DNA of 28,305 nucleotides from an uncultured Veillonella sp. GTDB taxonomy: Bacteria; Bacillota; Negativicutes; Veillonellales; Veillonellaceae. The first letter of the stretch is position 1, and the number at the start of each line of letters is the position of its first letter. Under the pieces are notes generated by a model. It did not search any database and was not told the origin of the DNA. It saw only the letters and a list, made by a program, of their open reading frames with translations. Location of the stretch: NCBI RefSeq assembly GCF_938010505.1, contig NZ_CALLVP010000115.1:1-28305 (forward strand), written 5' to 3'. The position numbers and the translations under genes were made by a program. This document shows, one piece after another, positions 1 through 7,317 of this stretch.

Positions 1-4
1 ATGA

Positions 5-1068
5 TGAATTGTAAAATATATTGCGACAAATAAAAAGACTCATATTGGAGATCTCGTGTAAAATGTAAATAACCACAAATACATGACACGGAGGTCTCTA
101 ATATGAGCTATATACATCTTACCATAGAAAAACGAAGTCAAATAGAAAATTTAAGAAAAGAAAGATACTCTGTTCGTAAAATTGCTAGCTTAATCGGAGT
201 CTACCATTCTACTGTAGCAAGAGAATTAAATGACGTTGAGGGCGAATACCTGCGATTAAAGCACAGCAGTTAGCAACTGGTAAGTCTACTAATAAAGGAA
301 TACCAATAAAGTTAACATCTCAATTAGCGGCTTTAATTGAATCCAGATTACAACAAACTTGGGCTCCAGAAGAATTGGTTGGTGCTGAATTAGTTGGAGT
401 TTTAAGCTTTAAGACAATATATTCCTGGATCCATCGTGGTTTTCTTGCTGTAACGGAAAAGGTACTTCGCCGGAAAGGGAAAAAGCCCGGTACGCAAGAA
501 ACTCGTGGACGATTCAATATTAAAAAAAACCATTAAAGAACAGCCTCAAGAAGTTGAAAACCGTGAGATTTTTGGTCATTGGGAACTAGATACAATGGTT
601 TCTTCCAGAGGTCAAAGTAAAGGCTGTTTAGCTACATTTGTTGAACGTAAAACACGATTCTATGTGGCAATAAAAATGAATGATTGATCTAAAGATTCTA
701 TGTTTTTAGCTATTAGTTCCCTGTACAATACATTAACCACTAAATTACTTAAAACCTTTACGGTGGACCGTGGTAAGGAATTTGCTTGCTATGAACAGGT
801 TGAAAACGAGTTTGGAATACCAATGTATTTTGCCGATGCCTATGCAGCATGGCAACGAGGCTCTAATGAAAATAGCAATGGTTTACTTCGAGAGTTTTTC
901 CCTAAGAAGACCGATTTAGCTAAAGTTACACTAGATAAACTAACAGAATCACTAATGTTGATTAATAATCGACCTAGGAAATGCCTTGGATTTAAAACAC
1001 CATTCGACATGTTTAAACATGAGATTAGAAAATTGATTTAATTTTGTCGCATTACTTATTGCAATTCA
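5..1068 (+). mobile_element. IS30-family insertion sequence, decayed
   Basis: Imperfect terminal inverted repeats are visible: TGAATTG plus TGCGACAAA on the left (about 5-30) match the reverse complement of the right end (about 1042-1068) at roughly 20 of 26 positions. Between them lies a broken transposase with IS30-type HTH and DDE integrase segments. About 1064 bp is the normal size for the family. I could not identify a confident target-site duplication. The element directly neighbours an IS3-family copy, only 49 bp away. Confidence 0.8.
103..1041 (+). pseudogene. IS30-family transposase, frameshifted and interrupted
   Basis: The gene would encode a DDE transposase that cuts and joins the IS ends. 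It starts at ATG 103 behind GGAGGT. The N-terminal HTH segment (RSQIENLRKERYSVRKIASL) runs to about position 250, where a frame change leads to a stop at 271-273. The second segment continues in another frame to an A8 tract (522-529), where one extra A shifts the frame again. The third segment carries GHWELDT (first Asp), TVDRGKEF (second Asp) and NSNGLLREFFPKKTD (Glu), but is cut by an in-frame TGA at 685-687. With at least two frameshifts and one nonsense codon it is almost certainly inactive. Confidence 0.85.
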
Positions 1069-1175
1069 AGATATTCAAAAGAAGTAAAAGAAAAAGCTAT
1101 TAGTTGATTGTTATAAATGAACCGACCCCTTAATGTTAGACCAAAAATCTTAACGTTAAGGAGGTCGGTTTTTCT

Positions 1176-1775
1176 ATGGCAAAATATAGCCTTACATTTA
1201 AATTAAAAGTCGTTACCGCATATCTAAATAGCGAGGGTGGATATAGCTCTTTAGCTAAGAAATACGGTGTAAAGGATGCAATGCAAGTTCTGCGTTGGGT
1301 TAATGCATTTAAAGAATTTGGTAAAGATGGTTTGTGTCGAAAGCGAAATAATACAATATATACTTCAGAATTTAAGCTAGCTGTGGTAGAGTCATACTTA
1401 ACTAGTGAATTATCGTATCAGCAAATTGCATTTCAATATGGTCTAAATAATCCTTCATTAATAGCTCGTTGGAAATAGGAGTTTATGAAATATGGGGCCA
1501 ATGCTTTTGTCGAGCGACCGAAAGGACGAATACCTACTATGAGACGGACAGATGAAAAAGCAAAGATTACCACATATACTAAGTCACGTAGCCAAAAGCA
1601 GAAAAAAGAATTAACACCAGAGCAAGCTCATATTTTAGAATTGAAAAAACAATTACGTTATGCCCAAATAGAGAACGCCTATTTAAAAGAATTGAGGAGA
1701 TTGCGCTTCGAGGACGCTCGAAAAATGAAAGAGCATCAAGAATCATTAGCAGTCTCCGAAGAGAATTCAAACTGA
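1176..1775 (+). pseudogene. IS3-family OrfA (HTH/coiled-coil subunit), nonsense mutation
   Basis: OrfA binds the IS ends and supplies the N-terminal part of the OrfAB fusion transposase. The start ATG follows AAGGAGG. Two successive helix-turn-helix repeats are visible (SLAKKYGVKDAMQVLRW and YQQIAFQYGLNNPSLIARW), followed by a basic linker and a leucine-rich helix (ELKKQLRYAQIENAYLKEL). An in-frame TAG at 1476-1478 separates the first 100 codons from the rest (1485-1775), so the protein is split. A possible -1 frameshift site, A_AAA_ATG at 1721-1727, sits where the orfB frame becomes open. The frameshift assignment is inference from the family. Confidence 0.8.
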
Positions 1776-2617
1776 CTGAGATTCTTGCTGCCTTACATTT
1801 TCCCAAAGCAACATATATGTACTGGCAACAACGCTTTGACCGAGTAGATTCAGATCTACAAATACGAATAGCTATCGAAGATATTCGTAAAGACCATCCC
1901 AACTATGGATATAGAAGGTTGTTACCCTTATTACAATCACGAGATATTGTTGTTAATAAGAAACGATTGCAACGAATTATGCAAAAATTTAATCTGCAAG
2001 TAATAGCATTTCCCCGTAAAAACCGAAAATATAACTCATATAAAGGAGTTACAGGACGGATTGCACCGAATCGCATCAAGCGTAGGTTCCATTGCAGTCA
2101 ACCACATCAAAAAATTACTACAGATACAACTGAATTTAAGTATTATGAACTAGATGCAAACGGTGCTTTGAAAGTCAGAAAACTATACTTAGATCCATTT
2201 ATGGATTTATATAATCTTGAAATTATCAGTTTTAGTATAAGTCCTACACCATCGGCTGAATCTATACTTTCAGCACAACAACAAGCGATTAAAAAGACTG
2301 CCGATGCTAAGTATCGGTGGACATTTCATTCTGACCGTGGTTGGGGTTACCAAATGAAAACGTACCAATATAATTGAAAAGTGCATAATATATTCCAAAG
2401 TATGTCTAGAAGAGGTAATTGTATCGATAATTCACCAATGGAAAATTTCTTTGCCATATTAAAACAAGAGCTGTATTATGGCAATACCTTTCATAGCTAT
2501 GATGAGTTAAAACTGGCAATTGAAAACTATATTATTTATTACAATACTAAACGAATTAAGGAAAAATTGAACTGGCTAAGTCCAGTTGACTATCGTTTAG
2601 CTACTACTGCAGCATAA
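1742..2617 (+). pseudogene. IS3-family OrfB transposase catalytic part, nonsense mutation
   Basis: This is the rve/DDE integrase half of the transposase. The frame is open from about 1730 without its own good start, as expected for expression by -1 frameshifting from orfA; the first ATG is 1817. An HTH_21-type segment (NYGYRRLLPLLQSRDIVV) precedes the catalytic core with TDTTEFKYYE (Asp), TFHSDRGWGYQ (Asp) and NSPMENFFAILKQE (Glu), and a typical end NTKRIKEKLNWLSPVDYR. An in-frame TGA at 2375-2377 cuts it between the second Asp and the Glu, so it cannot make a complete enzyme. Confidence 0.83.
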
Positions 2618-2680
2618 AAAATTCCGAACAACTATTTTAGGTTGCTCGGAATAAAAGTCTAACTTTTTGGGGTCACTACA

Positions 2681-2949
2681 AAATCAAATAATAGCTTTTA
2701 TAGATGGAGGGCCTGTTTTTGTTATCGCCTCAATCTATTAGGAAATAGAAGGGATATTATTTAAAGAATTTTTAGTGGTAATATCTTTTTCATGAACGAT
2801 TATAATATCAACCTATAGATAGAATCACAGGGGATATAGTTTAATAAGATTGACCGATTGAAGGGAAATATTGTACTATAAATATAACAGGAGACTTCAT
2901 AGGATGTGTTTGATTAAGATACTATGTATAATCCTGCATAAGGAGGTGT
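2681..2949. other. intergenic stretch with promoter
   Basis: No gene was recognised here. An imperfect hairpin (ATAGATGGAGGGC paired with GCCTCAATCTAT, about 2699-2741) sits just right of the IS3 end. The right part holds the promoter listed separately. Confidence 0.4.
2850..2879 (+). promoter_or_regulatory. sigma-70-type promoter
   Basis: TTGACC (2850-2855), an 18-bp spacer and TACTAT (2874-2879) lie about 70 bp upstream of the small ORF at 2951. This is a close match to a housekeeping promoter in an AT-rich region, but promoter calls by eye are weak. Confidence 0.45.
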
Positions 2950-2950
2950 A

Positions 2951-3160
2951 ATGATGTCAGATTTAGTAAAGGTATTTTTAATAGATCCGTTGCTAATGAT
3001 ATTTAAGCCGAAAGAAATATCCAATAAACGCATAAAATATATAGCTTCTAAATATGGTGCTGAAGCATTACAGTCGGACTGGAAAAATGTAGGTGCTGAT
3101 TTGCAAAAAGCCATTAGTGTTTATAAAGGGGAATTAAAGTGCCGGGAAACAAAGATTTAA
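2951..3160 (+). CDS. hypothetical protein, 69 aa, upstream of DUF2335 gene
   Basis: A small protein with no family I recognise. A strong AGGAGG lies at 2941-2946; ATG 2951 or the next codon, ATG 2954 (better spacing), may be used. The N-terminus is hydrophobic (LVKVFLIDPLLMIF), followed by a charged amphipathic region containing KYGAEALQSDW. The 3' end overlaps the next gene by 22 bp in another frame, which suggests translational coupling and joint function with the membrane protein that follows. There is no signal-peptide cleavage motif. A role cannot be given from the sequence. Confidence 0.65.
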   Translation: MMSDLVKVFLIDPLLMIFKPKEISNKRIKYIASKYGAEALQSDWKNVGADLQKAISVYKGELKCRETKI

Positions 3161-3567
3161 AGCGGAGAAACGGCAAGGTAGTACATACTGATGGAGATGA
3201 GTTAAAAGGCATTTCTGTAGAAGAAACTCAGTTACATGTAGGGCCTATTCCTCATCCTGATATTTTAAAAGGGTATGAGGATGTTTGTCCTGGAGCAGCG
3301 GATAGGATTATTGCCATGGCGGAACAGGAGAGTATGGCACGACATGAATTTAATAGAACCGCTTTAAATGCTATGATTGATGATACAAAAAGAGGAATGT
3401 GGTTCGCAGCATTTTTAGCTTTGGTTATTATTATAAGTGCAGGTTATCTTTTGGCAACAGATCGATATATTGCAGGGACTTTATTTTCACTTTCTGGATT
3501 AGCCATTACATATAAAGCTTTTTTAGATAAAAGTGGCAAAGAGGATGAAGATAAATTAGGTGATTAG
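3139..3567 (+). CDS. DUF2335 family membrane protein
   Basis: 142 aa starting at GTG 3139, with GGGG at 3128-3131 as ribosome site. A soluble N-terminal part contains the DUF2335 signature GPIPHPDILKGYEDVCPGAADRIIAMAEQ (residues 35-63, shown here only by its recognisable segment PHPDILKGYEDV). Two predicted transmembrane helices follow at about residues 87-107 and 109-129, and then an acidic tail. The family is a predicted inner-membrane protein of unknown role, frequent on mobile and accessory DNA. It overlaps the preceding small ORF and is followed directly by a terminator, so the two form an operon. The family call rests on pattern memory; function is unknown. Confidence 0.75.
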   Translation: MPGNKDLKRRNGKVVHTDGDELKGISVEETQLHVGPIPHPDILKGYEDVCPGAADRIIAMAEQESMARHEFNRTALNAMIDDTKRGMWFAAFLALVIIISAGYLLATDRYIAGTLFSLSGLAITYKAFLDKSGKEDEDKLGD

Positions 3568-3570
3568 TTA

Positions 3571-3623
3571 AAAAGGGGCTGTAACAGAATGCGGTTTTAC
3601 TATCTTCTGTTACTGCCCCTTTA
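3571..3623 (+). terminator. Rho-independent terminator after DUF2335 gene
   Basis: A long hairpin: AAAGGGGC plus TGTAACAGA pairs with TCTGTTAC plus GCCCCTTT across a short loop, starting just after the stop codon. It has A-rich and T-rich flanks and may work in both directions. Confidence 0.75.
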
Positions 3624-3634
3624 AAATATAAGAA

Positions 3635-3690
3635 ATACCAAGAAACTTAGGTTTGAAAAATCCTGTGTTTTCTTGGTATGTTTTGTTTTA
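3635..3690 (+). terminator. second hairpin with T-rich tail
   Basis: ATACCAAGAAA (3635-3645) pairs perfectly with TTTCTTGGTAT (3669-3679), followed by GTTTTGTTTTA. This is a second terminator-like structure only 12 bp after the first. Confidence 0.55.
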
Positions 3691-3726
3691 GGCGCATCTA
3701 ATCAGACCTCGGCCTAGGGAAAAATT

Positions 3727-3981
3727 TTAGTTTGAGCAGTTTTTTAGTAAATAAAGTTGTATTAACTTTTCTATTCGTAATTGAATACGTTTATCTATAA
3801 GTAGTATATCTTGGGCTCTATCAATACAGCATCTAGGTATATATTCTATATTACGAGCTTTACTAATAGCCTTGCTCGAAGATCTAGTTTTTGCTTTTTC
3901 GTAATATTGAGACTTTATACAAGTTAGGTAATGTCTGCTCTTTAAGCACATTAAGTTTTCATGGTTGGCATTTGCTACCAC
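3727..3981 (-). CDS. hypothetical ORF, 84 aa, possible gene fragment
   Basis: A minus-strand ORF rich in basic residues and Cys, for example RNIEYIPRCCIDRAQDI and IQLRIEKLIQLYLLKN. No ribosome site is convincing in front of its ATG, and I recognise no family. It lies between a terminator and the first decayed cassette of the accessory array, so it could be the remains of a transposase or another gene. It is kept only because it is the sole ORF in this stretch; it may not be expressed. Confidence 0.2.
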   Translation of the reverse strand: MVANANHENLMCLKSRHYLTCIKSQYYEKAKTRSSSKAISKARNIEYIPRCCIDRAQDILLIDKRIQLRIEKLIQLYLLKNCSN

Positions 3982-4009
3982 ATATATGAATCGTTGACTA
4001 TGTAGTTAT

Positions 4010-4075
4010 TCTAATTGCTGTACAGTTACTTTTTCAATAAAAAGAAAAAGCTTTTACCGAATTTGAATAATGGAA
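4010..4075 (+). pseudogene. short relic of the EF-Tu domain-III-like gene
   Basis: This stretch aligns with the beginning of the EF-Tu-like genes at 5733 and 6662. Shared words are TTGCTG, AGTTACT, TTACCGAATTTGAATAATGGAA (aligned to CTACCGAATTTAAATTATGGAA) with small indels. It has lost its frame and is followed by the 169-aa gene, just as the copy at 5733 precedes the second 169-aa gene. I read it as a third, strongly deleted copy of the cassette. Confidence 0.5.
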
Positions 4076-4076
4076 A

Positions 4077-4092
4077 TTAACAATATTGTTAA
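4077..4092. repeat. 16-nt perfect palindrome upstream of the 169-aa gene
   Basis: TTAACAATATTGTTAA reads the same on both strands. It ends at the AAGGA ribosome site of the gene starting at 4105 and could be an operator or a chance AT-rich palindrome. Confidence 0.4.
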
Positions 4093-4104
4093 GGAATTAA
4101 AGCT

Positions 4105-4614
4105 ATGGAAACTATAAAAGAATTTTTAGATAGTGACATATATTTAAATATTATAAAAGAACTTGGTGTCCACAGCTTTAATCAAGAGGTACAAAGTGTT
4201 GAAAGAGAAGAGCTAAAAAACCGATTGAAACAAAGGCAGTTCTTACTTGAAGGGTCTAATTGTAAGGTCCTTTCAGACAAAGAGATGGTACAGTTTTACA
4301 AGCAAATGATAGAAGAGTATCGAAAAGATATTGTTATTTGGAGTAAGAAGTTTTGGCGATATAGCGACAATACTATTGAGGCCTATCCTGATGGGGAATT
4401 TCCAGAAGGAGAGGGAGTATCTGAAGAAGATGTATCAACTATAATTGAAGTAGGGAATTATTCTAAAACGAGTATTGCTATGTATATAATTGAATTTGAT
4501 ATTTTGAAGAATCATCAAGAGCTATTAGCTGACTATTATAAAAGGATATGTATTCTTCAGGCCGCGCAATATGCAAAAGATATGATAGTATTATACAATG
4601 AGGTTTTTAGCTAA
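4105..4614 (+). CDS. hypothetical protein, 169 aa, paralogue of the gene at 6022
   Basis: An acidic, apparently soluble helical protein of unknown family with no signal peptide. The start is ATG 4105 behind AAGGA (4091-4095). Features shared with the second copy include KEFLDSDIYLNII, NRLKQRQFLLEG, YPDGEFPEGE and TSIAMYIIEFDILKN, and both copies have exactly the same length. Equal length with obvious amino-acid divergence suggests both are kept functional after an old duplication. It is followed by a broken methyltransferase. In this setting (small orphan paralogues, SUFU gene nearby) an immunity-protein role is possible but unproven. Confidence 0.7.
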   Translation: METIKEFLDSDIYLNIIKELGVHSFNQEVQSVEREELKNRLKQRQFLLEGSNCKVLSDKEMVQFYKQMIEEYRKDIVIWSKKFWRYSDNTIEAYPDGEFPEGEGVSEEDVSTIIEVGNYSKTSIAMYIIEFDILKNHQELLADYYKRICILQAAQYAKDMIVLYNEVFS

Positions 4615-4647
4615 GATATTTAGATATACTAAATCAGTAGGTTTCCT

Positions 4648-5213
4648 ATAGTACAACAATCACTTGATTTTACTTTTTGGAATGAGCAGTGGAAGCAAGG
4701 TTATTATAATCGTGAAAAAGGTATCCGAGCGAATCCTTTAATAGAGTATTGGGATAAGCAGGCTAATGACTTTTCTCTCATGCGTAAAAGCAATGATTAC
4801 GACTTTGGTTGTAAGGTGTACGCTGCGTTGAGTAGCGTGTTGACTGCTGATTCCACTATGCTTGATATAGGGGCTGGCCAGGTTCTTTTACGATTCCTTT
4901 TGCTAAACATATTAAATCTGTTACAGCCATAGAACCATCCAAGGGGATGGTAGAGGTTTTAAAAGAAAATGCCAAAGAGGCTGGTGTGGAGAACTTCAAT
5001 ATTATTGAAGAACTAATTCAAGACTTACCTCAAGATGGTTCTCCTAATTTTCAATTTGACCTTGTAGTCGTATCTCTTGTGCTTTGGATGTTTCCTGATG
5101 TGTGGTCTCAGCTTTTACAAATGGAGCAATATTCCAAAGGCTATTGTGCAATCGTGGCTGTCATAATCTGGTGGAATCCAAAGGAAATTGTTAGTACCTG
5201 GTTTAATAATTAA
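4648..5213 (+). pseudogene. SAM-dependent methyltransferase, degenerate copy of the gene at 7318
   Basis: DNA similarity to the intact copy is high. In this copy the start codon has become ATA (4648-4650) and the ribosome site AGGAGG has become AGTAGG. One base is missing within motif I (GGGGCTGGCCAGG, about 4875-4882), shifting the frame. About 270 bp of the 3' half is deleted: the text jumps from GCAATCGTGGCTG to ATAATCTGGTGGAATCC. The second frame (from ATG 4947) still reads NVENF-like and SLVLWMFPDVW segments. At least four independent lesions make this a clear pseudogene. Confidence 0.88.
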
Positions 5214-5245
5214 GCCAATAGATTATGATATCTATTGGCTTTTAT
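5212..5245 (+). terminator. Rho-independent terminator
   Basis: AAGCCAATAGAT (5212-5223) pairs perfectly with ATCTATTGGCTT (5230-5241), then TTT. It overlaps the stop codon of the methyltransferase pseudogene and separates it from the next transcript. Confidence 0.75.
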
Positions 5246-5269
5246 ATTGTATCGAAAAATTGGTATACT
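5241..5269 (+). promoter_or_regulatory. promoter with extended -10
   Basis: TTTATA, 17 bp, then TATACT (5264-5269) preceded by TGG, an extended -10 motif. It starts inside the tail of the preceding terminator and lies about 57 bp before the gene at 5326. Confidence 0.4.
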
Positions 5270-5325
5270 GATTTTAAGTTAATCGATTATATATTTTGAA
5301 GGTTAATTTGTAAAAATGAGGAATT

Positions 5326-5736
5326 ATGAAAACAACAAAATCTTTTGGCAACCATTCCAAATATTCTCTCCACGATGCAAGGGTACAGAAAATAGAATAC
5401 GTAGATGATAATTTGATCCTTACATTTGATTACATTTTTTCTTACGAAAACGGTATTGAACAGACTCATAAGGCTCAAGTTGTATTTGAGACGTGTGATA
5501 TAGATTTTTTTGAAATTCTAGTATTTAATAATACAATACTAGATACTTTCACAGGTAAAAGAATTGAGTTACCTCAGTATCAACAGGAGTATAGTGAAAG
5601 TGAATTTGAGGTCATTACAGAGACCTATAATTGGGGACACGCTGTATTCCAAGGATGGTTATGGACCGAAGGGAATCCAGTTCATTGTATAATGAACATA
5701 TACTTTAAAGGTGATATGGTATATGTAGTTGAATGA
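5326..5736 (+). CDS. hypothetical protein, 136 aa, immunity-like
   Basis: A soluble protein of unassigned family. It opens with SKYSLHDARVQKIEYVDDNL, alternates beta-strand-like segments (LILTFDYIF, AQVVFETCDIDFFEILVF), and ends with WGHAVFQGWLWTEGN and IMNIYFKGDMVYVVE. The ribosome site GAGGA is 6 bp from ATG. Small single-domain proteins of this look are common among toxin-immunity and orphan genes of Firmicutes; that reading is inference. Its stop overlaps the start of the next gene (ATGA), so translation is probably coupled. A relic of its last codons is also present at 6627-6665. Confidence 0.65.
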   Translation: MKTTKSFGNHSKYSLHDARVQKIEYVDDNLILTFDYIFSYENGIEQTHKAQVVFETCDIDFFEILVFNNTILDTFTGKRIELPQYQQEYSESEFEVITETYNWGHAVFQGWLWTEGNPVHCIMNIYFKGDMVYVVE

Positions 5737-6017
5737 GGCCTGAGATGAGCAATTTAGATTTTACTATTAGCTGCATAGTTACATTCTTCAGCAAGAAGAG
5801 AACAAGTCTACCGAATTTAAATTATGGAATGTACTATCCTCATATCATTATAAAAGGTACTGAGTCTTGGTATAAACCTTATGGTAGTAAAGATGTCATC
5901 TTTGATAAACAAATATGAGGTAATATGTTGTTAGTTTTTGAAATTGTAAATTATTTTGTTCTAAAAGCAGGTACGGAGTTCTTTATTATGGAAGGTGTTA
6001 ATTCTGTAAGGACGTAA
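5733..6017 (+). pseudogene. EF-Tu domain-III-like protein, interrupted copy
   Basis: This is a copy of the 111-aa gene at 6662. It begins the same way (PEMSNLDFTISCIVTFFSKK) and overlaps the upstream stop as ATGA. A 6-nt net deletion changes residues after KGTE. The GGA that follows the DKQI codons in the intact copy is TGA here (5916-5918), cutting the protein at 61 aa. The remaining reading frame still aligns (AGTEFFIMEG) until TAA 6015-6017, where the 3' end differs and the next gene begins. Confidence 0.75.
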
Positions 6018-6021
6018 GAAT

Positions 6022-6531
6022 ATGAAAACTTTAAAAGAATTTTTAGATAGCCCTATATATTTAGATATTATAGAGGAATTAGGACCTGATAACTTTAATA
6101 AAGAACTACAAAGTATAGAAATTCAAGAACTAAGAAATCGATTGAATCAAAGGCAATTCTTATTAGAAGGGTTTAATTGCAAGTTATATTCTGAGAAAGA
6201 GTTAGTGCAGTTTTTCGAGCAATTAATAGAATACAATCGTAAAGAACTGATTCTTTGGAGTAAAGCCTTTTGGCAATACAGTGATGAAACTTGGGAAGAA
6301 TATTCAGATGGTGAATTTCCAAAAGGCGAGGAATTAGATATAGAAGATAAATCAACTATACTTGAGATAGGAAAATATTCTATAACGAGTATTGCTATGT
6401 ATATGATTGAATTTGATATTTTGAAAAATTATACAGAAATATTAGGAGATTACTATAAACGAATGCATCTTCCTGGTGCAGTGAAATACGCACGAGAAAT
6501 TAAAGGGCTTTATAAAAGTCTTTTTGGTTAA
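6022..6531 (+). CDS. hypothetical protein, 169 aa, paralogue of the gene at 4105
   Basis: This has the same length and the same layout as the upstream paralogue: KEFLDSPIYLDIIEELG at the N-terminus, NRLNQRQFLLEG, a Trp-rich middle (LILWSKAFWQYSDETWEEY), DGEFPKGEE and TSIAMYMIEFDILKN, and a basic C-terminal helix. The ribosome site is AAGGA (6008-6012), 9 bp before ATG. Many differences between the copies are conservative, consistent with selection. No motif for catalysis or membrane insertion is visible. The function is unknown; position in a duplicated cassette array suggests an accessory or immunity role. Confidence 0.7.
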   Translation: MKTLKEFLDSPIYLDIIEELGPDNFNKELQSIEIQELRNRLNQRQFLLEGFNCKLYSEKELVQFFEQLIEYNRKELILWSKAFWQYSDETWEEYSDGEFPKGEELDIEDKSTILEIGKYSITSIAMYMIEFDILKNYTEILGDYYKRMHLPGAVKYAREIKGLYKSLFG

Positions 6532-6626
6532 AATATATAATATAATTTTAGAAGATAAGGAAATTTTTAAAAAGGTTTTAGATTGATTAGATAATCTTAA
6601 CATAGAGCAATTTAGTTTTTCCTGGG

Positions 6627-6665
6627 ATATACTTTAAAGGTGACATGGTATATGTTATTGAATGA
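6627..6665 (+). pseudogene. 3' relic of the 136-aa immunity-like gene
   Basis: The 39 bp repeat the last dozen codons of the gene at 5326 (IYFKGDMVYV then Glu and stop), including the ATGA overlap with the following EF-Tu-like gene. The rest of that gene copy is gone, replaced by unrelated AT-rich sequence (6532-6626). Confidence 0.75.
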
Positions 6666-6997
6666 GTCCTGAGATGAGTAATTTAGATTTTACTATTAGC
6701 TGCATAGTTACATTCTTCAGCAAGAAGAGAACAAGTCCACCGAATTTAAATTATGGAATGTACTATCCTCATATCGTTATAAAAGGTACTGAGGAATATC
6801 TTGGTATCAACTTTATTGATGGTGAGGATGTTACCTTTGATAAACAAATAGGAGCTAATGCGCTACCAGTTTATGAAACTGTAGATTATTCGGCTCTACA
6901 AGCAGGTACTGAGTTCCTTATTATGGAAGGCGGAAATATTGTTGGTGAAGGGATTGTAAAAGAAAACTTTCAACATAAACCGTATGGGAGTAAATAA
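6662..6997 (+). CDS. EF-Tu C-terminal domain (domain III)-like small protein
   Basis: 111 aa. Order of features: FTISCIVTFFSKKRTSPPNL, then YYPHIVIKGTEEYLG, then PVYETVDYSALQAGTEFLIM and EGGNIVGEGIVKE. This recalls EF-Tu domain III (strand with a charged insert, then FRIREGGRTVGAGVV at the end), but there is no GTPase domain. It starts at ATG 6662, or possibly the ATG four codons later (6674), since the first one inherits the ATGA overlap from a deleted upstream gene. It ends 2 bp before the next gene. Function is unknown; domain-III-only proteins occur as orphan genes in Firmicutes. The fold assignment is by pattern and needs a profile search. Confidence 0.6.
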   Translation: MSPEMSNLDFTISCIVTFFSKKRTSPPNLNYGMYYPHIVIKGTEEYLGINFIDGEDVTFDKQIGANALPVYETVDYSALQAGTEFLIMEGGNIVGEGIVKENFQHKPYGSK

Positions 6998-6999
6998 CT

Positions 7000-7302
7000 A
7001 TGGGTTATAAAAATGTATGTATCAACTGTAGGATTTCCTTGTCGGAGGGCACAAACTACGAGCTGTTTAACAGAAATAAAATTTGCCCTACCTGTAAAGG
7101 TAAAATGTACTTTGTGAACGAGAAGTTCAAAGCCCCTAAAAAATCTAATGACAAAGAGTGGAAGATTATAGAGTATTTGCTATTGAGTGGCTATGATTTC
7201 CGTAATCCTTATTGTGGACATGAGCAATGTATTTATTTTGAGTTCCCTAAGAACCTACAAGAGGCAGAAGAGTTTATTCGTGAAATGAGGAATTTAGACT
7301 AA
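7000..7302 (+). CDS. small zinc-ribbon protein, 100 aa
   Basis: A CxxC pair at the N-terminus (CINC, residues 7-10) and a second (CPTC, residues 30-33) make a probable zinc ribbon. The C-terminal half (WKIIEYLLLSGYDFRNPYCGHEQCIYF and FPKNLQEAEEFIREM) has two further Cys and a His. It starts 2 bp after the preceding stop behind GGGAG and ends 15 bp before the methyltransferase start, so the three are probably one transcript. Role unknown; nucleic-acid or protein binding is possible for zinc ribbons. Confidence 0.65.
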   Translation: MGYKNVCINCRISLSEGTNYELFNRNKICPTCKGKMYFVNEKFKAPKKSNDKEWKIIEYLLLSGYDFRNPYCGHEQCIYFEFPKNLQEAEEFIREMRNLD

Positions 7303-7317
7303 ATCAGGAGGTTTCGT

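Larger units (their letters stand above)
1118..2680 (+). mobile_element. IS3-family insertion sequence (IS150-like), decayed
   Basis: The ends 1118-1142 (starting TGAACCGACCCC) and 2656-2680 (reverse complement starting TGTAGTGACCCC) form an imperfect inverted repeat, with GACCCC and GTTAGAC conserved in both. The 1563-bp span holds orfA and orfB in the usual overlapping arrangement with orfB in the -1 frame. The flanks are AAA on both sides, possibly a 3-bp target duplication but too simple to trust. An imperfect hairpin (2621-2652) lies between the orfB stop and the right end, probably part of the element. Confidence 0.85.
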
